Source: Micromonospora sp. C28SCA-DRY-2
GTDB lineage: Bacteria > Actinomycetota > Actinomycetes > Mycobacteriales > Micromonosporaceae
Assembly (NCBI RefSeq): GCF_030519475.1
Contig: NZ_JAUMKD010000004.1
Span: 459,501 to 523,500, forward strand
Reading direction: 5' to 3'
Length of the DNA stretch: 64,000 bases
In this document: positions 25,004-32,752 of the stretch, piece after piece
How positions within the stretch are numbered: position 1 is the stretch's first letter
How the letters are laid out: each line of letters opens with the position of its first letter
Made by a program: the position numbers and the translations under genes
Notes under the pieces: generated by a model
Databases searched by the model: none
Seen by the model: the letters and a program-made list of their open reading frames with translations, nothing else
What the model was told of the DNA's origin: nothing

Positions 25004-25762
25004 CGCGCTCCCTCCGTCCCGCCGGCGGTCGACCGCGCCGGCCGGTGCGTCGTCGGCGACACCGGATCGGGTCTGTGGTCGGGCAGGGCGGGTCGGGGGT
25101 GTGCCGACGGGCGGCAGATCCCCTTGAGGTGCTGGTCCAATGCGCTCACAGGCACGGGGGCCTCCTCGGGCTGAGGGGTGTCGACTCACGGCAAATGGGG
25201 TGAGCCGACCCGAGTGATGATAGGGCCAACGTCACCCGCGCGTGGCAAGTCCGTTACACAGGGCGGAAGTATTTCCCGCCGTGTCGCACGAATGGCGGAC
25301 CGGTTGTCCGTCGTGTGCGGTTGACTTTCCCAACGGCCCGTGGTCCGCAGTGGAGGCCCTGGTCAGCGCATTCCTCTGGGATCGTCGACAGTCCCGGGCG
25401 GACGGTCGGGCGGTGCGTCCGAGGGGGTGTGCGGCGGGTCCCGGTGCGTCCTGTGCACGGGACCGGAGGTGTCTCGGATGTCGTCTCGGCGTGTCCTGTG
25501 GACGGGACCCATCCGCCGTCCGGCCGAGCCCGTCCCGCCGGCCCGGCCGGCGCCGCCCCGCCAACCGGGCCAGCCGACCCGGTCCCGACCGTCGGCGCTC
25601 CCGCCGACCGGCCCACCCGACCCGGTCCCGGCCGCCGGCGCTCCCGCCGACCGGCGTCCGGTCCGGGGCCGGCGGGTGGCCGGCTCGGTCCGTTTTCCGG
25701 GGCGCGTGCCGGCCGGTGTCCGGCATGGCCGGGCGGCCCGCGCTGTGCCAGACTCAGCCACC
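25004..25762. other. 759-bp divergent region between bldN and the acyl-CoA ligase
   Basis: No convincing gene. It contains the bldN leader, a BldD-like box (25253-25267), a near-palindrome GGCGGAAGTATTTCCCGCC (25264-25282), and a Pro/Gly/Arg-type GC-rich tract of about 400 bp. Within that tract a 43-bp unit is tandemly duplicated (from 25576 and from 25619). Long open frames across it are compositional artefacts. Confidence 0.6.
25253..25267. promoter_or_regulatory. candidate BldD box upstream of bldN
   Basis: GTTACACAGGGCGGA matches seven of nine fixed positions of the Streptomyces BldD consensus nTnACnC(A/T)GnGTnAn, with a perfect left half-site. BldD represses bldN in Streptomyces. It lies 250 bp before the GTG, so the transcript would have a long leader. 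Confidence 0.45.
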
Positions 25763-27412
25763 GTGCAGGACGCAGCCGACAGCTCCGCGCCGAACCTCGC
25801 CGACCGGCTCCGCCGGGCGGCCGTCGCCCACGGCGACCGACCCGCGCTGCACTGGCGCGAACAGACCCTGAGCTGGTCCGAACTGGACGCGGCGGTGACC
25901 GAGGTGGCCGCCGGGCTGGCCGCGGCGGTGCCGGCCGCCGACCCGGCCGGGCGGCCCGCCCGGGTCGCGGTCGCCCTGCCCAACTCGCCCGACTTCGTGC
26001 TCGGCCTGCTCGGCGCGCTCCGCGCCGGGCTGGTGGCGGTGCCGGTCAACCCCGCGCTCACCGGCCCCGAGCTGCGGCACGTGCTCGCCGACTCCGGCGC
26101 GTCCGTGCTGATCGGCACCGAGCCGGTCCGCGAGCTGGTCGCCGAGGTCGCCGGGGAACTGCCCGCGCTCACCGCCGTGCACGCCACGCCGCCCCGCGCG
26201 GCGCCGGCCGGCGACCCGTCGCCGGCCCGGGGCGGCGACGACCTCGCGGTGCTGCTCTACACCTCGGGCACCGAGGGCCGGCCGAAGGGCGCGATGCTCT
26301 CCCACCGGGCGCTGCTGGCCAACCACGAGCAGGTGGAGCGGATCGAGCCGCCGGTGGTCGGGCCGGACGACAGGGTGCTGCTGGCGCTGCCGCTGTTCCA
26401 CGCGTACGGGCTGAACTCCGGGCTGGGCGCTGTCGTCCACCATGGCGCGACCGGGGTGCTGGTCGACGACCTGGGTGCCGACGGCGGGCTCGCCGAGATC
26501 GCCCGGCACCGGGTCACCGTGCTGGTCGGCGTACCGTCGATGTTCCTGACCTGGTCCACGGCGGACGCCGGCGCGGCCGCTGCCGCGACGGCCTCGGTAC
26601 GCGTCGCGGTCTGCGGCGCGGCGCCGCTGGAGCCCGCCGTGGCGGCCCGCTTCGCCGAGGTCGCCGGCCGCCCGGTGCACGTCGGCTACGGCCTCACCGA
26701 GACCGCCCCGGTGCTCACCACCACCCTGGTCGGTCAGGTGGCGAAGGCCGGTTCGATCGGCCGGCCGCTGCCCGGCGTGCAGCTGCGCCTGGTCGGCCCG
26801 GACGGGGCGGACCTGTGGCACGACGGCGTGGCCGAGCCGGACGAGGACGACGACGAGCTGGAGCTGGCCGACCCCGCGCCGGGCACCGACCCGGGGCAGA
26901 TCGTGGTGCGCGGGGCCAACCTCTTCTCCGGCTACTGGCCGGACGGCCGGGGCGGGCCGGACGCCGACGGCTGGTGGGCCACCGGCGACGTCGCCTACGC
27001 GGACGCCGACGGCGACCTCTTCCTGGTCGACCGGATCGGCGAGCTGATCCTGGTCAACGGGTTCAACGTCTACCCGCACGAGGTCGAGCTGGTGCTCTCC
27101 GCGCACCCGGGCGTGGCCGAGTCGGCGGTACTGGGTGTGCCGCACCCGCGTACCGGCGAGACTGTCCGGGCGTACGTGGTGCCGGCGCCGGGGCGTCCGG
27201 TGACCAGCGAGGACCTGCTCGCCCACTGCGCCCGCAACCTGGCCCGGTTCAAGTGCCCGACCGCCGTCGAGTTCGTCGACGCGCTGCCCCACTCGGCGAT
27301 CGGGAAGGTGCGCAAGACCCTGCTCCGGTCGGACCCGTCCCCGGCGGATCCGGCCGGCGACCGCCCGCCGGCCGACGCCGGCGCCAGCAGCACGGAGGAC
27401 ACCGATGCGTGA
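25763..27412 (+). CDS. AMP-binding acyl-CoA synthetase (FadD-like)
   Basis: 549 residues, adenylate-forming ligase. P-loop LLYTSGTEGRPKGAMLSHRAL near 170-190, A5 VGYGLTETAPV, A7 WWATGDVAYADADGDLFLVDRIGELILVNGFNVYPHEVE and catalytic Lys in IGKVRKTLL, all intact. Activates a fatty or other carboxylic acid with CoA; chain length not predictable. An acidic insert (PDEDDDELELADPAPGTD) precedes A6. GTG 25763 is the first start consistent with the domain; the open frame upstream has no ligase sequence. Overlaps the glutaredoxin gene by 8 nt. Confidence 0.88.
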   Translation: MQDAADSSAPNLADRLRRAAVAHGDRPALHWREQTLSWSELDAAVTEVAAGLAAAVPAADPAGRPARVAVALPNSPDFVLGLLGALRAGLVAVPVNPALTGPELRHVLADSGASVLIGTEPVRELVAEVAGELPALTAVHATPPRAAPAGDPSPARGGDDLAVLLYTSGTEGRPKGAMLSHRALLANHEQVERIEPPVVGPDDRVLLALPLFHAYGLNSGLGAVVHHGATGVLVDDLGADGGLAEIARHRVTVLVGVPSMFLTWSTADAGAAAAATASVRVAVCGAAPLEPAVAARFAEVAGRPVHVGYGLTETAPVLTTTLVGQVAKAGSIGRPLPGVQLRLVGPDGADLWHDGVAEPDEDDDELELADPAPGTDPGQIVVRGANLFSGYWPDGRGGPDADGWWATGDVAYADADGDLFLVDRIGELILVNGFNVYPHEVELVLSAHPGVAESAVLGVPHPRTGETVRAYVVPAPGRPVTSEDLLAHCARNLARFKCPTAVEFVDALPHSAIGKVRKTLLRSDPSPADPAGDRPPADAGASSTEDTDA

Positions 27413-27656
27413 ACCCCGACTCACCCTCATCACCCGGCCCGGCTGCCACCTCTGTGACGACGCCAAGGAGGCGCTGGACCGGGTGGTGGCGGTCACCGGC
27501 GACCGGTGGGTGGAGCAGGACGTCAGCGGCGACATCGAGCTGGAGCGCGAGTACGGCGACCGGCTGCCCGTGGTGCTGCTCGACGGCAAGGAGCACGGCT
27601 ACTGGCGGGTGGAGGAGGAGCGGCTGCTGCGGGACCTCACCACACCCCAGCTGTAG
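27405..27656 (+). CDS. Glutaredoxin-like protein (CxxC thioredoxin fold)
   Basis: 83 residues: LTLITRPGCHLCDDAKEALDRV with redox motif CHLC at about 14-17, conserved cis-Pro in DRLPVVLLDGKEHGYWRVEEERL. DUF836-type glutaredoxin; reduces disulfides or mixed disulfides in the cytosol, partner unknown. A similar gene precedes hemA in Mycobacterium at the end of the serB1 block, so its presence extends the synteny seen at 19-22 kb. ATG 27405 lies inside the end of the ligase gene. Confidence 0.85.
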   Translation: MREPRLTLITRPGCHLCDDAKEALDRVVAVTGDRWVEQDVSGDIELEREYGDRLPVVLLDGKEHGYWRVEEERLLRDLTTPQL

Positions 27657-27685
27657 CGCTGGTGGGCGGTGGATAGGGTGCGGCG

Positions 27686-28336
27686 ATGACCCCTGCACGC
27701 ACCCACCTGGTGTGGGACTGGAACGGCACCCTGCTCAACGACCTCAGCCTGGTGGTCGCCGCCACCAACGCCGCCTTCGCCAGCGTCGGCGGGCCGAGCG
27801 TGACCGCCGAGGAGCACCGGGTCCGGTTCCGCCGGCCGATCGCCGACTACTACGCCGAGGTGCTCGGCCGGGCCGTCGACCAGGAGGCGTTCGGCCGGCT
27901 CGACCGGCTCTTCCACGACGCGTACCGGGCGGGGCTGACCACCTGCGAACTGGCGCACGACGCGGCGTCGGCGATGGCGAGCTGGTCGGGGAGCCAGTCG
28001 CTGCTGTCCATGTGGTTCCACGACGAGCTGGTGCCGACCGTGCAGACGTACGGGCTGACCGGGCACTTCGTCCGGGTGGACGGGCTGCGGGCGGAGGTCG
28101 GCGGCGACCGCAAGGCCGAGTCGCTGGAGCGGCACCTGGCCGAGCTGGGCCTGGACGGCGGGGCGGTGGTGCTGATCGGGGACTCCATCGACGACGCCGA
28201 CGCCGCCACCTCGGTCGGCGCCCGCGCGGTGCTCTACACCGGCGGCTTCACCGACCCCGCCCGCCTGCACGCCTCCGGCCACCCCGTGGCCGACACCCTA
28301 ACCGAAGCCGTAAAACTAGCCCAAACCCTCCCCTGA
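27686..28336 (+). CDS. HAD-superfamily hydrolase (phosphoglycolate-phosphatase-like)
   Basis: 216 residues. Motif I LVWDWNGTLLND (nucleophile Asp with the unusual DWNGT order), motif III region GDRKAESLERHLAELG and motif IV VVLIGDSIDDADAATSVGARAVLYTGG. Small-molecule phosphatase of unknown substrate. -10 TAGGGT at 27674-27679 puts the transcript start at the ATG (leaderless). The last 15 codons change style (CTA, GTA, AAA and runs of C), part of the C-rich flank of the 61-bp repeat that follows. Confidence 0.87.
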   Translation: MTPARTHLVWDWNGTLLNDLSLVVAATNAAFASVGGPSVTAEEHRVRFRRPIADYYAEVLGRAVDQEAFGRLDRLFHDAYRAGLTTCELAHDAASAMASWSGSQSLLSMWFHDELVPTVQTYGLTGHFVRVDGLRAEVGGDRKAESLERHLAELGLDGGAVVLIGDSIDDADAATSVGARAVLYTGGFTDPARLHASGHPVADTLTEAVKLAQTLP

Positions 28337-28376
28337 CCAACTCCCCCCAACCCCTCCCCTCCCCCCGGTCGACCCC

Positions 28377-28437
28377 GTTGATCATGAGGTTAGCGGCGAA
28401 GTTGATCGCCGTTCCCACCGCTAACCTCATGATCAAC
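28377..28437. repeat. 61-bp palindromic repeat, copy 1
   Basis: Left arm GTTGATCATGAGGTTAGCGG (28377-28396) and right arm CCGCTAACCTCATGATCAAC (28418-28437) are perfect 20-bp inverted repeats around a 21-nt centre that contains AAGTTGATCGCC. Two further copies of the same length are at 29454 and 46119. It sits 40 bp after the HAD gene. Confidence 0.9.
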
Positions 28438-28455
28438 ATGGAGAGTGTGGGGCGG

Positions 28456-28486
28456 TTGTCCACAGGGGGGTGGGGGATTATCCACA
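28456..28486 (+). promoter_or_regulatory. pair of DnaA-box-like 9-mers
   Basis: TTGTCCACA (28456-28464, the preferred actinobacterial DnaA box) and TTATCCACA (28478-28486, the classical box) lie in the same orientation with starts 22 bp apart, in the G-rich leader of the AbiEi/DUF559 gene. Confidence 0.5.
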
Positions 28487-28528
28487 GGGGTCGTGGGGGT
28501 GGGGTGGGGTGGTCCATGGTCGGGGGTC

Positions 28529-29464
28529 ATGGATCGGGGGATGGCGCTGCTGCGGATCGCCGGCGGGCAGGACGGGCTGGTGACCCGGGCGCAGGCGACA
28601 AGGATCGGGTTCACTCGGCACGAGATCGACAATCTCGTCACGTTCGGCCGCTGGCGTCGGCTTGCCAGGGCCGTCTACCTGGCGAGCCGCGCGACGGCTG
28701 AGGAGCCCTCTCGACGATGTCTGATTCGGGCGGCGCTGCTGTCCCTGGGCCCGAAGGCCCATGCGGTGCTGGGGACGGCAGCCGAACTACACGGCATCGC
28801 CGGCCTTCCCCGCAGTGATGAGATCCATGTGGCGCTGCCGGGCGTCGCGGCGAAGCTGGCACGGGCCCAGGAACCCGGCCTCGTGGTGCACCAGCTGGAG
28901 CATCCAGCGGCCTCCATCGTCAGCCTCGGTGGTCTGGCGGCCACGGACCCTCTCACGACGGTCACGGAAGTGATCCTCCGCGTCGGCCGGTACCCGGCGG
29001 TCTGCGTACTGGACTCCGCGCTGAACCGAGGGCTCATCGACGGCGACGACCTGCTGGCGATACCCCGGTTGATCCGGGGCCGGCGGGGCGCGGTGGCGGC
29101 GCGTGGCTACCTGGCGGAGGCCGACGGCCGGGCGCAGTCTCCGCTGGAGACCCGCACCCGGCTGCGCTGCGTCGACGGCAAGGTGCCGCCGGACGCCCTC
29201 CAGTTGGAGGTGCGCGACGACGACGGCTACCTGCTCGGCATTGGTGACCTGGGCTGGCGCGGACCGAAGGTGATCGCCGAGGCCGACGGCCGGGGCCCGC
29301 ACGGCACCCCCGAGGCGGCCTACGCCGACCGCCGCCGCCAGAACCGCCTGGTCAACGCCGGCTGGACCATCCTCCGCTTCACCTGGCCCGACACCCTAGA
29401 CCCCCACTACATCCCCCAGACCATCCGCCAAGCCGTCGCCGCCGCCCAACGCCGTCGATCATGA
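28529..29464 (+). CDS. AbiEi-antitoxin-domain plus DUF559 (Vsr-like nuclease fold) protein
   Basis: 311 residues. N-terminal winged-helix domain typical of AbiEi antitoxins (ALLRIAGGQDGLVTRAQATRIGFTRHEIDNLVTFGRWRRLARAVYLASR), a middle linker domain, and a C-terminal DUF559 domain with IADLGWRGPKVIAEADGR-type acidic residues and RLVNAGWTILRFTWPDTLDP, the PD-(D/E)XK/Vsr-like fold. No AbiEii toxin is adjacent. Function unknown; common and often orphan in actinobacteria. ATG 28529 or 28541; neither has a good binding site. Its TGA stop lies inside the left arm of the next 61-bp repeat. Confidence 0.8.
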   Translation: MDRGMALLRIAGGQDGLVTRAQATRIGFTRHEIDNLVTFGRWRRLARAVYLASRATAEEPSRRCLIRAALLSLGPKAHAVLGTAAELHGIAGLPRSDEIHVALPGVAAKLARAQEPGLVVHQLEHPAASIVSLGGLAATDPLTTVTEVILRVGRYPAVCVLDSALNRGLIDGDDLLAIPRLIRGRRGAVAARGYLAEADGRAQSPLETRTRLRCVDGKVPPDALQLEVRDDDGYLLGIGDLGWRGPKVIAEADGRGPHGTPEAAYADRRRQNRLVNAGWTILRFTWPDTLDPHYIPQTIRQAVAAAQRRRS

Positions 29465-29514
29465 GGTTAGTGGCGAAGTCGATCACCGTCGCCGCCGTTA
29501 ACCTCATGATCAAC
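29454..29514. repeat. 61-bp palindromic repeat, copy 2
   Basis: Arms GTCGATCATGAGGTTAGTGG(CG) (29454-29475) and (CG)CCGTTAACCTCATGATCAAC (29493-29514) with 17-nt centre AAGTCGATCACCGTCGC. Three arm mismatches relative to copy 1, two of them G-T wobbles. The left arm supplies the stop codon of the preceding gene; purD starts 47 bp later. Confidence 0.88.
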
Positions 29515-29560
29515 ACGGGCTGGGCGGGGTGGGCGGGGGCCGTGGGTAGGATGCGGGGTC

Positions 29561-30808
29561 GTGCGGGTACTTCTTGTGGGTGGTGGGGGGCGGGAGCACG
29601 CGCTCGCGCTCGGGCTGGCGGCCGATCCGGCGGTGGACAAGTTGTTCGCGGCGCCGGGCAATCCGGGCATCGGGCAGCTGGCCGAGCTGCGGCAGGTCGA
29701 CCCGAACGATCCGGTGGCGGTCGCCGCGCTGGCGACGGAGACCGGCGCCGACCTGGTGGTGATCGGTCCCGAGGCGCCGCTGGTCGCCGGCGTCGCCGAC
29801 GCGGTGCGGGCGAAGGGGATCGCGGTGTTCGGCCCGTCCGCCGCGGCCGCCCGGCTGGAGGGTTCCAAGGCGTTCGCCAAGGACGTGATGACCGCCGCCG
29901 GCGTGCCCACCGCGCGCGCGTACACCTGCGGTGACCAGGCGACCGCCGGCGCCGCGCTGGACGAGTTCGGCGCGCCGTACGTGGTGAAGAACGACGGGCT
30001 CGCCGCCGGCAAGGGCGTGGTGGTCACCGACGACCGGGCCGCCGCGCTCCGGCACGCCGCCGAGTGCGGGCAGGTCGTGGTCGAGGAGTACCTGGCCGGG
30101 CCCGAGGTGTCGCTCTTCGTGGTGACCGACGGCGACGCCGCGCTGCCGCTGCTGCCGGCCCAGGACTTCAAGCGGGTCGGCGACGGCGACACCGGCCCGA
30201 ACACCGGCGGCATGGGGGCGTACGCCCCGCTGCCCTGGGCGCCCCCCGGTCTGGTGGACGAGGTGATGCGCGACGTCGTGCACCCCACCCTGGCCGAGCT
30301 GCGCCGCCGCGGCACCCCGTTCGCCGGCCTGCTCTACGTCGGGCTGGCGATCACCGCCGACGGCCCGCGGGTGATCGAGTTCAACGCGCGCTTCGGTGAC
30401 CCGGAGACGCAGGTGGTGCTGGCGCTGCTGGAGACGCCGCTCGGCGGGCTGCTGCACGCCGCCGCCACCGGTACGCTCGCCGACCACCCGCCGCTGCGCT
30501 GGCGGGACGGCGCCGCCGTGACGGTCGTGGTCGCCGCCGAGGGCTACCCGGCCGCGCCCCGCACCGGTGACGCGATCAGCGGCGCCGAGGGCGCGGGCTT
30601 CATCCACGCCGGCACCCGCCGGGCCCCGGACGGCACGCTCTGTTCGGCGGGTGGCCGGGTGCTCTGCGCCACCGCCACCGGCGCCGACCTCGCCGCCGCG
30701 CGGGACGCCGCGTACGCCCTGGTGGGCGGCGTGGGGCTGGCCGGCTCCCACTACCGCAAGGACATCGCCGCCGCCGCGGTCGCCGGCCGGGTCACGATTC
30801 CCGGCTGA
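29561..30808 (+). CDS. purD: Phosphoribosylamine-glycine ligase (GAR synthetase)
   Basis: Second step of de novo purine synthesis: phosphoribosylamine plus glycine plus ATP gives GAR. 415 residues, ATP-grasp. N-terminal MRVLLVGGGGREHALALGLA, ATP site YVVKNDGLAAGKGVVVTDD, DGDTGPNTGGMGAYAPLPW and the metal-binding VIEFNARFGDPETQVVLALL, all intact. GTG 29561 with -10 TAGGAT at 29547-29552 implies a near-leaderless mRNA. The first codons use GGT and GGG in place of the usual GGC, part of the G-rich flank of the upstream repeat. Confidence 0.96.
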   Translation: MRVLLVGGGGREHALALGLAADPAVDKLFAAPGNPGIGQLAELRQVDPNDPVAVAALATETGADLVVIGPEAPLVAGVADAVRAKGIAVFGPSAAAARLEGSKAFAKDVMTAAGVPTARAYTCGDQATAGAALDEFGAPYVVKNDGLAAGKGVVVTDDRAAALRHAAECGQVVVEEYLAGPEVSLFVVTDGDAALPLLPAQDFKRVGDGDTGPNTGGMGAYAPLPWAPPGLVDEVMRDVVHPTLAELRRRGTPFAGLLYVGLAITADGPRVIEFNARFGDPETQVVLALLETPLGGLLHAAATGTLADHPPLRWRDGAAVTVVVAAEGYPAAPRTGDAISGAEGAGFIHAGTRRAPDGTLCSAGGRVLCATATGADLAAARDAAYALVGGVGLAGSHYRKDIAAAAVAGRVTIPG

Positions 30809-30859
30809 CCCGGGCAACCCCCACCGCTGCCGCCTCCGTTTGACCGGTGAGGCGAGGAG

Positions 30860-30970
30860 GTGGCGGGATTGCCGGCCGACATTGAGGGCTACCGCGAGTA
30901 CGTCGGGGCGCGGCTGGAGCCGCCCGCCGCACCGCGTACCTGCTCTGTGGCGACTGGCACACCGGCGCCG
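30860..30970 (+). pseudogene. Truncated, frameshifted SigE-family sigma factor remnant
   Basis: The plus strand reads MAGLPADIEGYREYVGARLEP and then, after a one-base shift near 30923, ARRTAYLLCGDWHTG before running into a stop. Joined, these match the start of SigE-family ECF sigma factors (EYVxARxxxLxRTAYLLxGDxHxADDL). Everything after region 2.1 is gone, replaced by the end of the convergent ligase gene. A GAGGAGG binding-site-like sequence survives at 30854-30860. Confidence 0.65.
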
Positions 30971-30971
30971 T

Positions 30972-32537
30972 TCAGCCGTAGTAGCGGCGCAGCTCCCGGG
31001 TGAGCACCTTGCCGGTGGCGTTGCGTGGCAGGTACTTGACGAAGACGACGTCCCGCGGCACGGAGAACCGGGCCAGGTAGTGCCGGACGTACTCGCGGAC
31101 CGCCTCGGGGTCGAGGGTCTCGCCGGGGTGCAGGGCGAGGAACGCGGCCAGTCGCTGGCCGTACTCCGGATCCGGCACCCCGATGACGGCGGCCTCGCGG
31201 ACCTGTGGCAGCCGGGCGAGCAGATCCTCCACCTCGGACGGGAAGACGTTCTCCCCGCCGGAGACGATCATGTCGTCCGCCCGGCCGTCGACGAAGAGCA
31301 GCCCGTCGGCGTTGATCCGGCCCAGGTCGCCGGTGTCCAGCAGGCCGTCCCGGCTCTCCCGCTCCGCCCCGGAGGTGTAGCCCTCGAAGAGCATCTCGTT
31401 GCCGACGAAGATCCGGCCGACCCGGCCCACCGGCACCGGCTGGCCCGCGTCGTCGAGGATCCGCAGTTTGGTGCCGTGCGGCGGCCGGCCGGCGGTGGTG
31501 GGCGCCGCGCGCAGCTCGGCCGGGCCGGCGATGGCGGCCCAGGAGACCTCGGTGGAGCCGTAGAGGTTGTAGAGCACGTCGCCGTAGACGTCCATGAACC
31601 GGTGGGCGAGGTTGCCGGGCAGCGCGGAGCCGCTGATCGCCACCACCTTCAGCGGCGGCCGCGGGTCCGGCGCCGGCACCTCCAGCAGCCGCTGCACCAT
31701 CACCGGTACGGCGAAGAGCGCGTCGCACCGGTGCGTGACGAGCGCGGCCAGCGTGGCGGCCGGGTCGAAGCGCCGGTGCAGCACGATGGTGGCGCGGAGC
31801 GCGAAGCAGACCTGGAGGGCGGCGAACCCCCAGGTGTGGAAGATCGGGGCGGCGATCATCACCCGGTCCCGGGTGTGCAGCGGGATGCGGTCGATGATGG
31901 ACACCAGCGGGCCGAAGCCGTTCGGCGTGGGCCGTCGGGCCCCCTTCGGCGTGCCGGTGGTGCCGGAGGTGAGCACGATGATCCGCCCGTCGCGCTCCGG
32001 CGGGCGCAGGTCGTCGCCGGGGAGGGCGCCGGCGATCAGTTCCTCGCGGGCGCGCTCGTCGACCCGGTGCAGCTCCGCGGGGAGGCCGAGAACCCGCTCG
32101 GCGAACTCGGTGTCGTGCACCAGTACCCGCAGCGCCTGCTCCTCGGCCACGGTGGCCAACTGGGCGGCGGAGAGCCCGGTGTTCACCAGCACCGCGTCGA
32201 CGCCGAGCAGGGTCGCCGCGACGATGGTCTCGATCAGGCCGTGGTGGTTGCGGCAGAGCACCCCGATCCGGTCGCCGGTCTGCACGCCGAAGCCCGCGCG
32301 CAGCGCGCGGGCCAGCCGTTCGGCCCGGTCCAGCAGCTCCTGGTAGGTCAGCTCGGCGCCCTGCTCGTCGACGATCGCGGTGCGGTCCGGGTCGCGGGCG
32401 GCCGCCTGGCGCAGCTCACCGGCCAGGCTCCAGCCCCACTTGCGCAGCGCACCGAGCTGGGAGGCGACCCGGATCGGGCGGCCGGGGGTGAGCAGTCCGC
32501 GGCGGGTCAGCGTGGCGACGATGAAGGGCAGATCCAT
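30972..32537 (-). CDS. AMP-binding acyl-CoA synthetase (FadD-like)
   Basis: 521 residues. P-loop IIVLTSGTTGTPKGARRP near 175-190, motif A5 LYNLYGSTEVSW, A7 DGLLDTGDLGRINADGLLFVDGRADDMIVSGGENVFPSEVED and catalytic Lys in PRNATGKVLTRELRRYYG. Activates fatty acids for the acyl-CoA dehydrogenase encoded upstream on the same strand. Start ATG 32537 (MDLPFIVATLTRRG) has GGAGG eight bases before it. The open frame continues far upstream antisense to other genes, but that part is spurious. Confidence 0.92.
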   Translation of the reverse strand: MDLPFIVATLTRRGLLTPGRPIRVASQLGALRKWGWSLAGELRQAAARDPDRTAIVDEQGAELTYQELLDRAERLARALRAGFGVQTGDRIGVLCRNHHGLIETIVAATLLGVDAVLVNTGLSAAQLATVAEEQALRVLVHDTEFAERVLGLPAELHRVDERAREELIAGALPGDDLRPPERDGRIIVLTSGTTGTPKGARRPTPNGFGPLVSIIDRIPLHTRDRVMIAAPIFHTWGFAALQVCFALRATIVLHRRFDPAATLAALVTHRCDALFAVPVMVQRLLEVPAPDPRPPLKVVAISGSALPGNLAHRFMDVYGDVLYNLYGSTEVSWAAIAGPAELRAAPTTAGRPPHGTKLRILDDAGQPVPVGRVGRIFVGNEMLFEGYTSGAERESRDGLLDTGDLGRINADGLLFVDGRADDMIVSGGENVFPSEVEDLLARLPQVREAAVIGVPDPEYGQRLAAFLALHPGETLDPEAVREYVRHYLARFSVPRDVVFVKYLPRNATGKVLTRELRRYYG

Positions 32538-32563
32538 GCCACGAGCCTCCTTCGGCGGTGCGC

Positions 32564-32590
32564 GGAGGGCCCCCGACCAGGGGGCCCTCC
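32564..32590 (-). terminator. hairpin between acyl-CoA dehydrogenase and ligase genes
   Basis: Perfect 11-bp arms GGAGGGCCCCC and GGGGGCCCTCC with loop GACCA. Located after the dehydrogenase and 27 bp before the ligase start on the minus strand, so a terminator or attenuator separating the two transcripts. Confidence 0.55.
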
Positions 32591-32752
32591 GTGAGCTGTC
32601 TTCTCGATCATGCACCGGACGCCGGGTCGGGCCCACCCGGCGGTGATCCGGGCCACCTGCTGGACGCCGGTCGGCGCCGGCTCCGCTAGCGGGCGTGGCG
32701 GGGCCGGCCCCGGCCCGGGCGAGCGGGCACGGCGCCGTGCCGCCCGCGCCCG

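Noticed and set aside
28377..28437. Palindrome copies as ordinary intrinsic terminators
   Set aside because: They share sequence and exact 61-bp length including the centre, lack T-tracts, and two of three precede a co-directional gene; something more specific is implied.
28384..28445. Small peptides encoded across the 61-bp repeats (M-R/K-L-x-A-K ... NLMIN)
   Set aside because: The similarity of the peptides follows from the DNA repeat itself; no binding sites and different downstream frames.
28456..28486. DnaA boxes as the replication origin
   Set aside because: Only two boxes, no dnaA or dnaN nearby and no AT-rich unwinding element.
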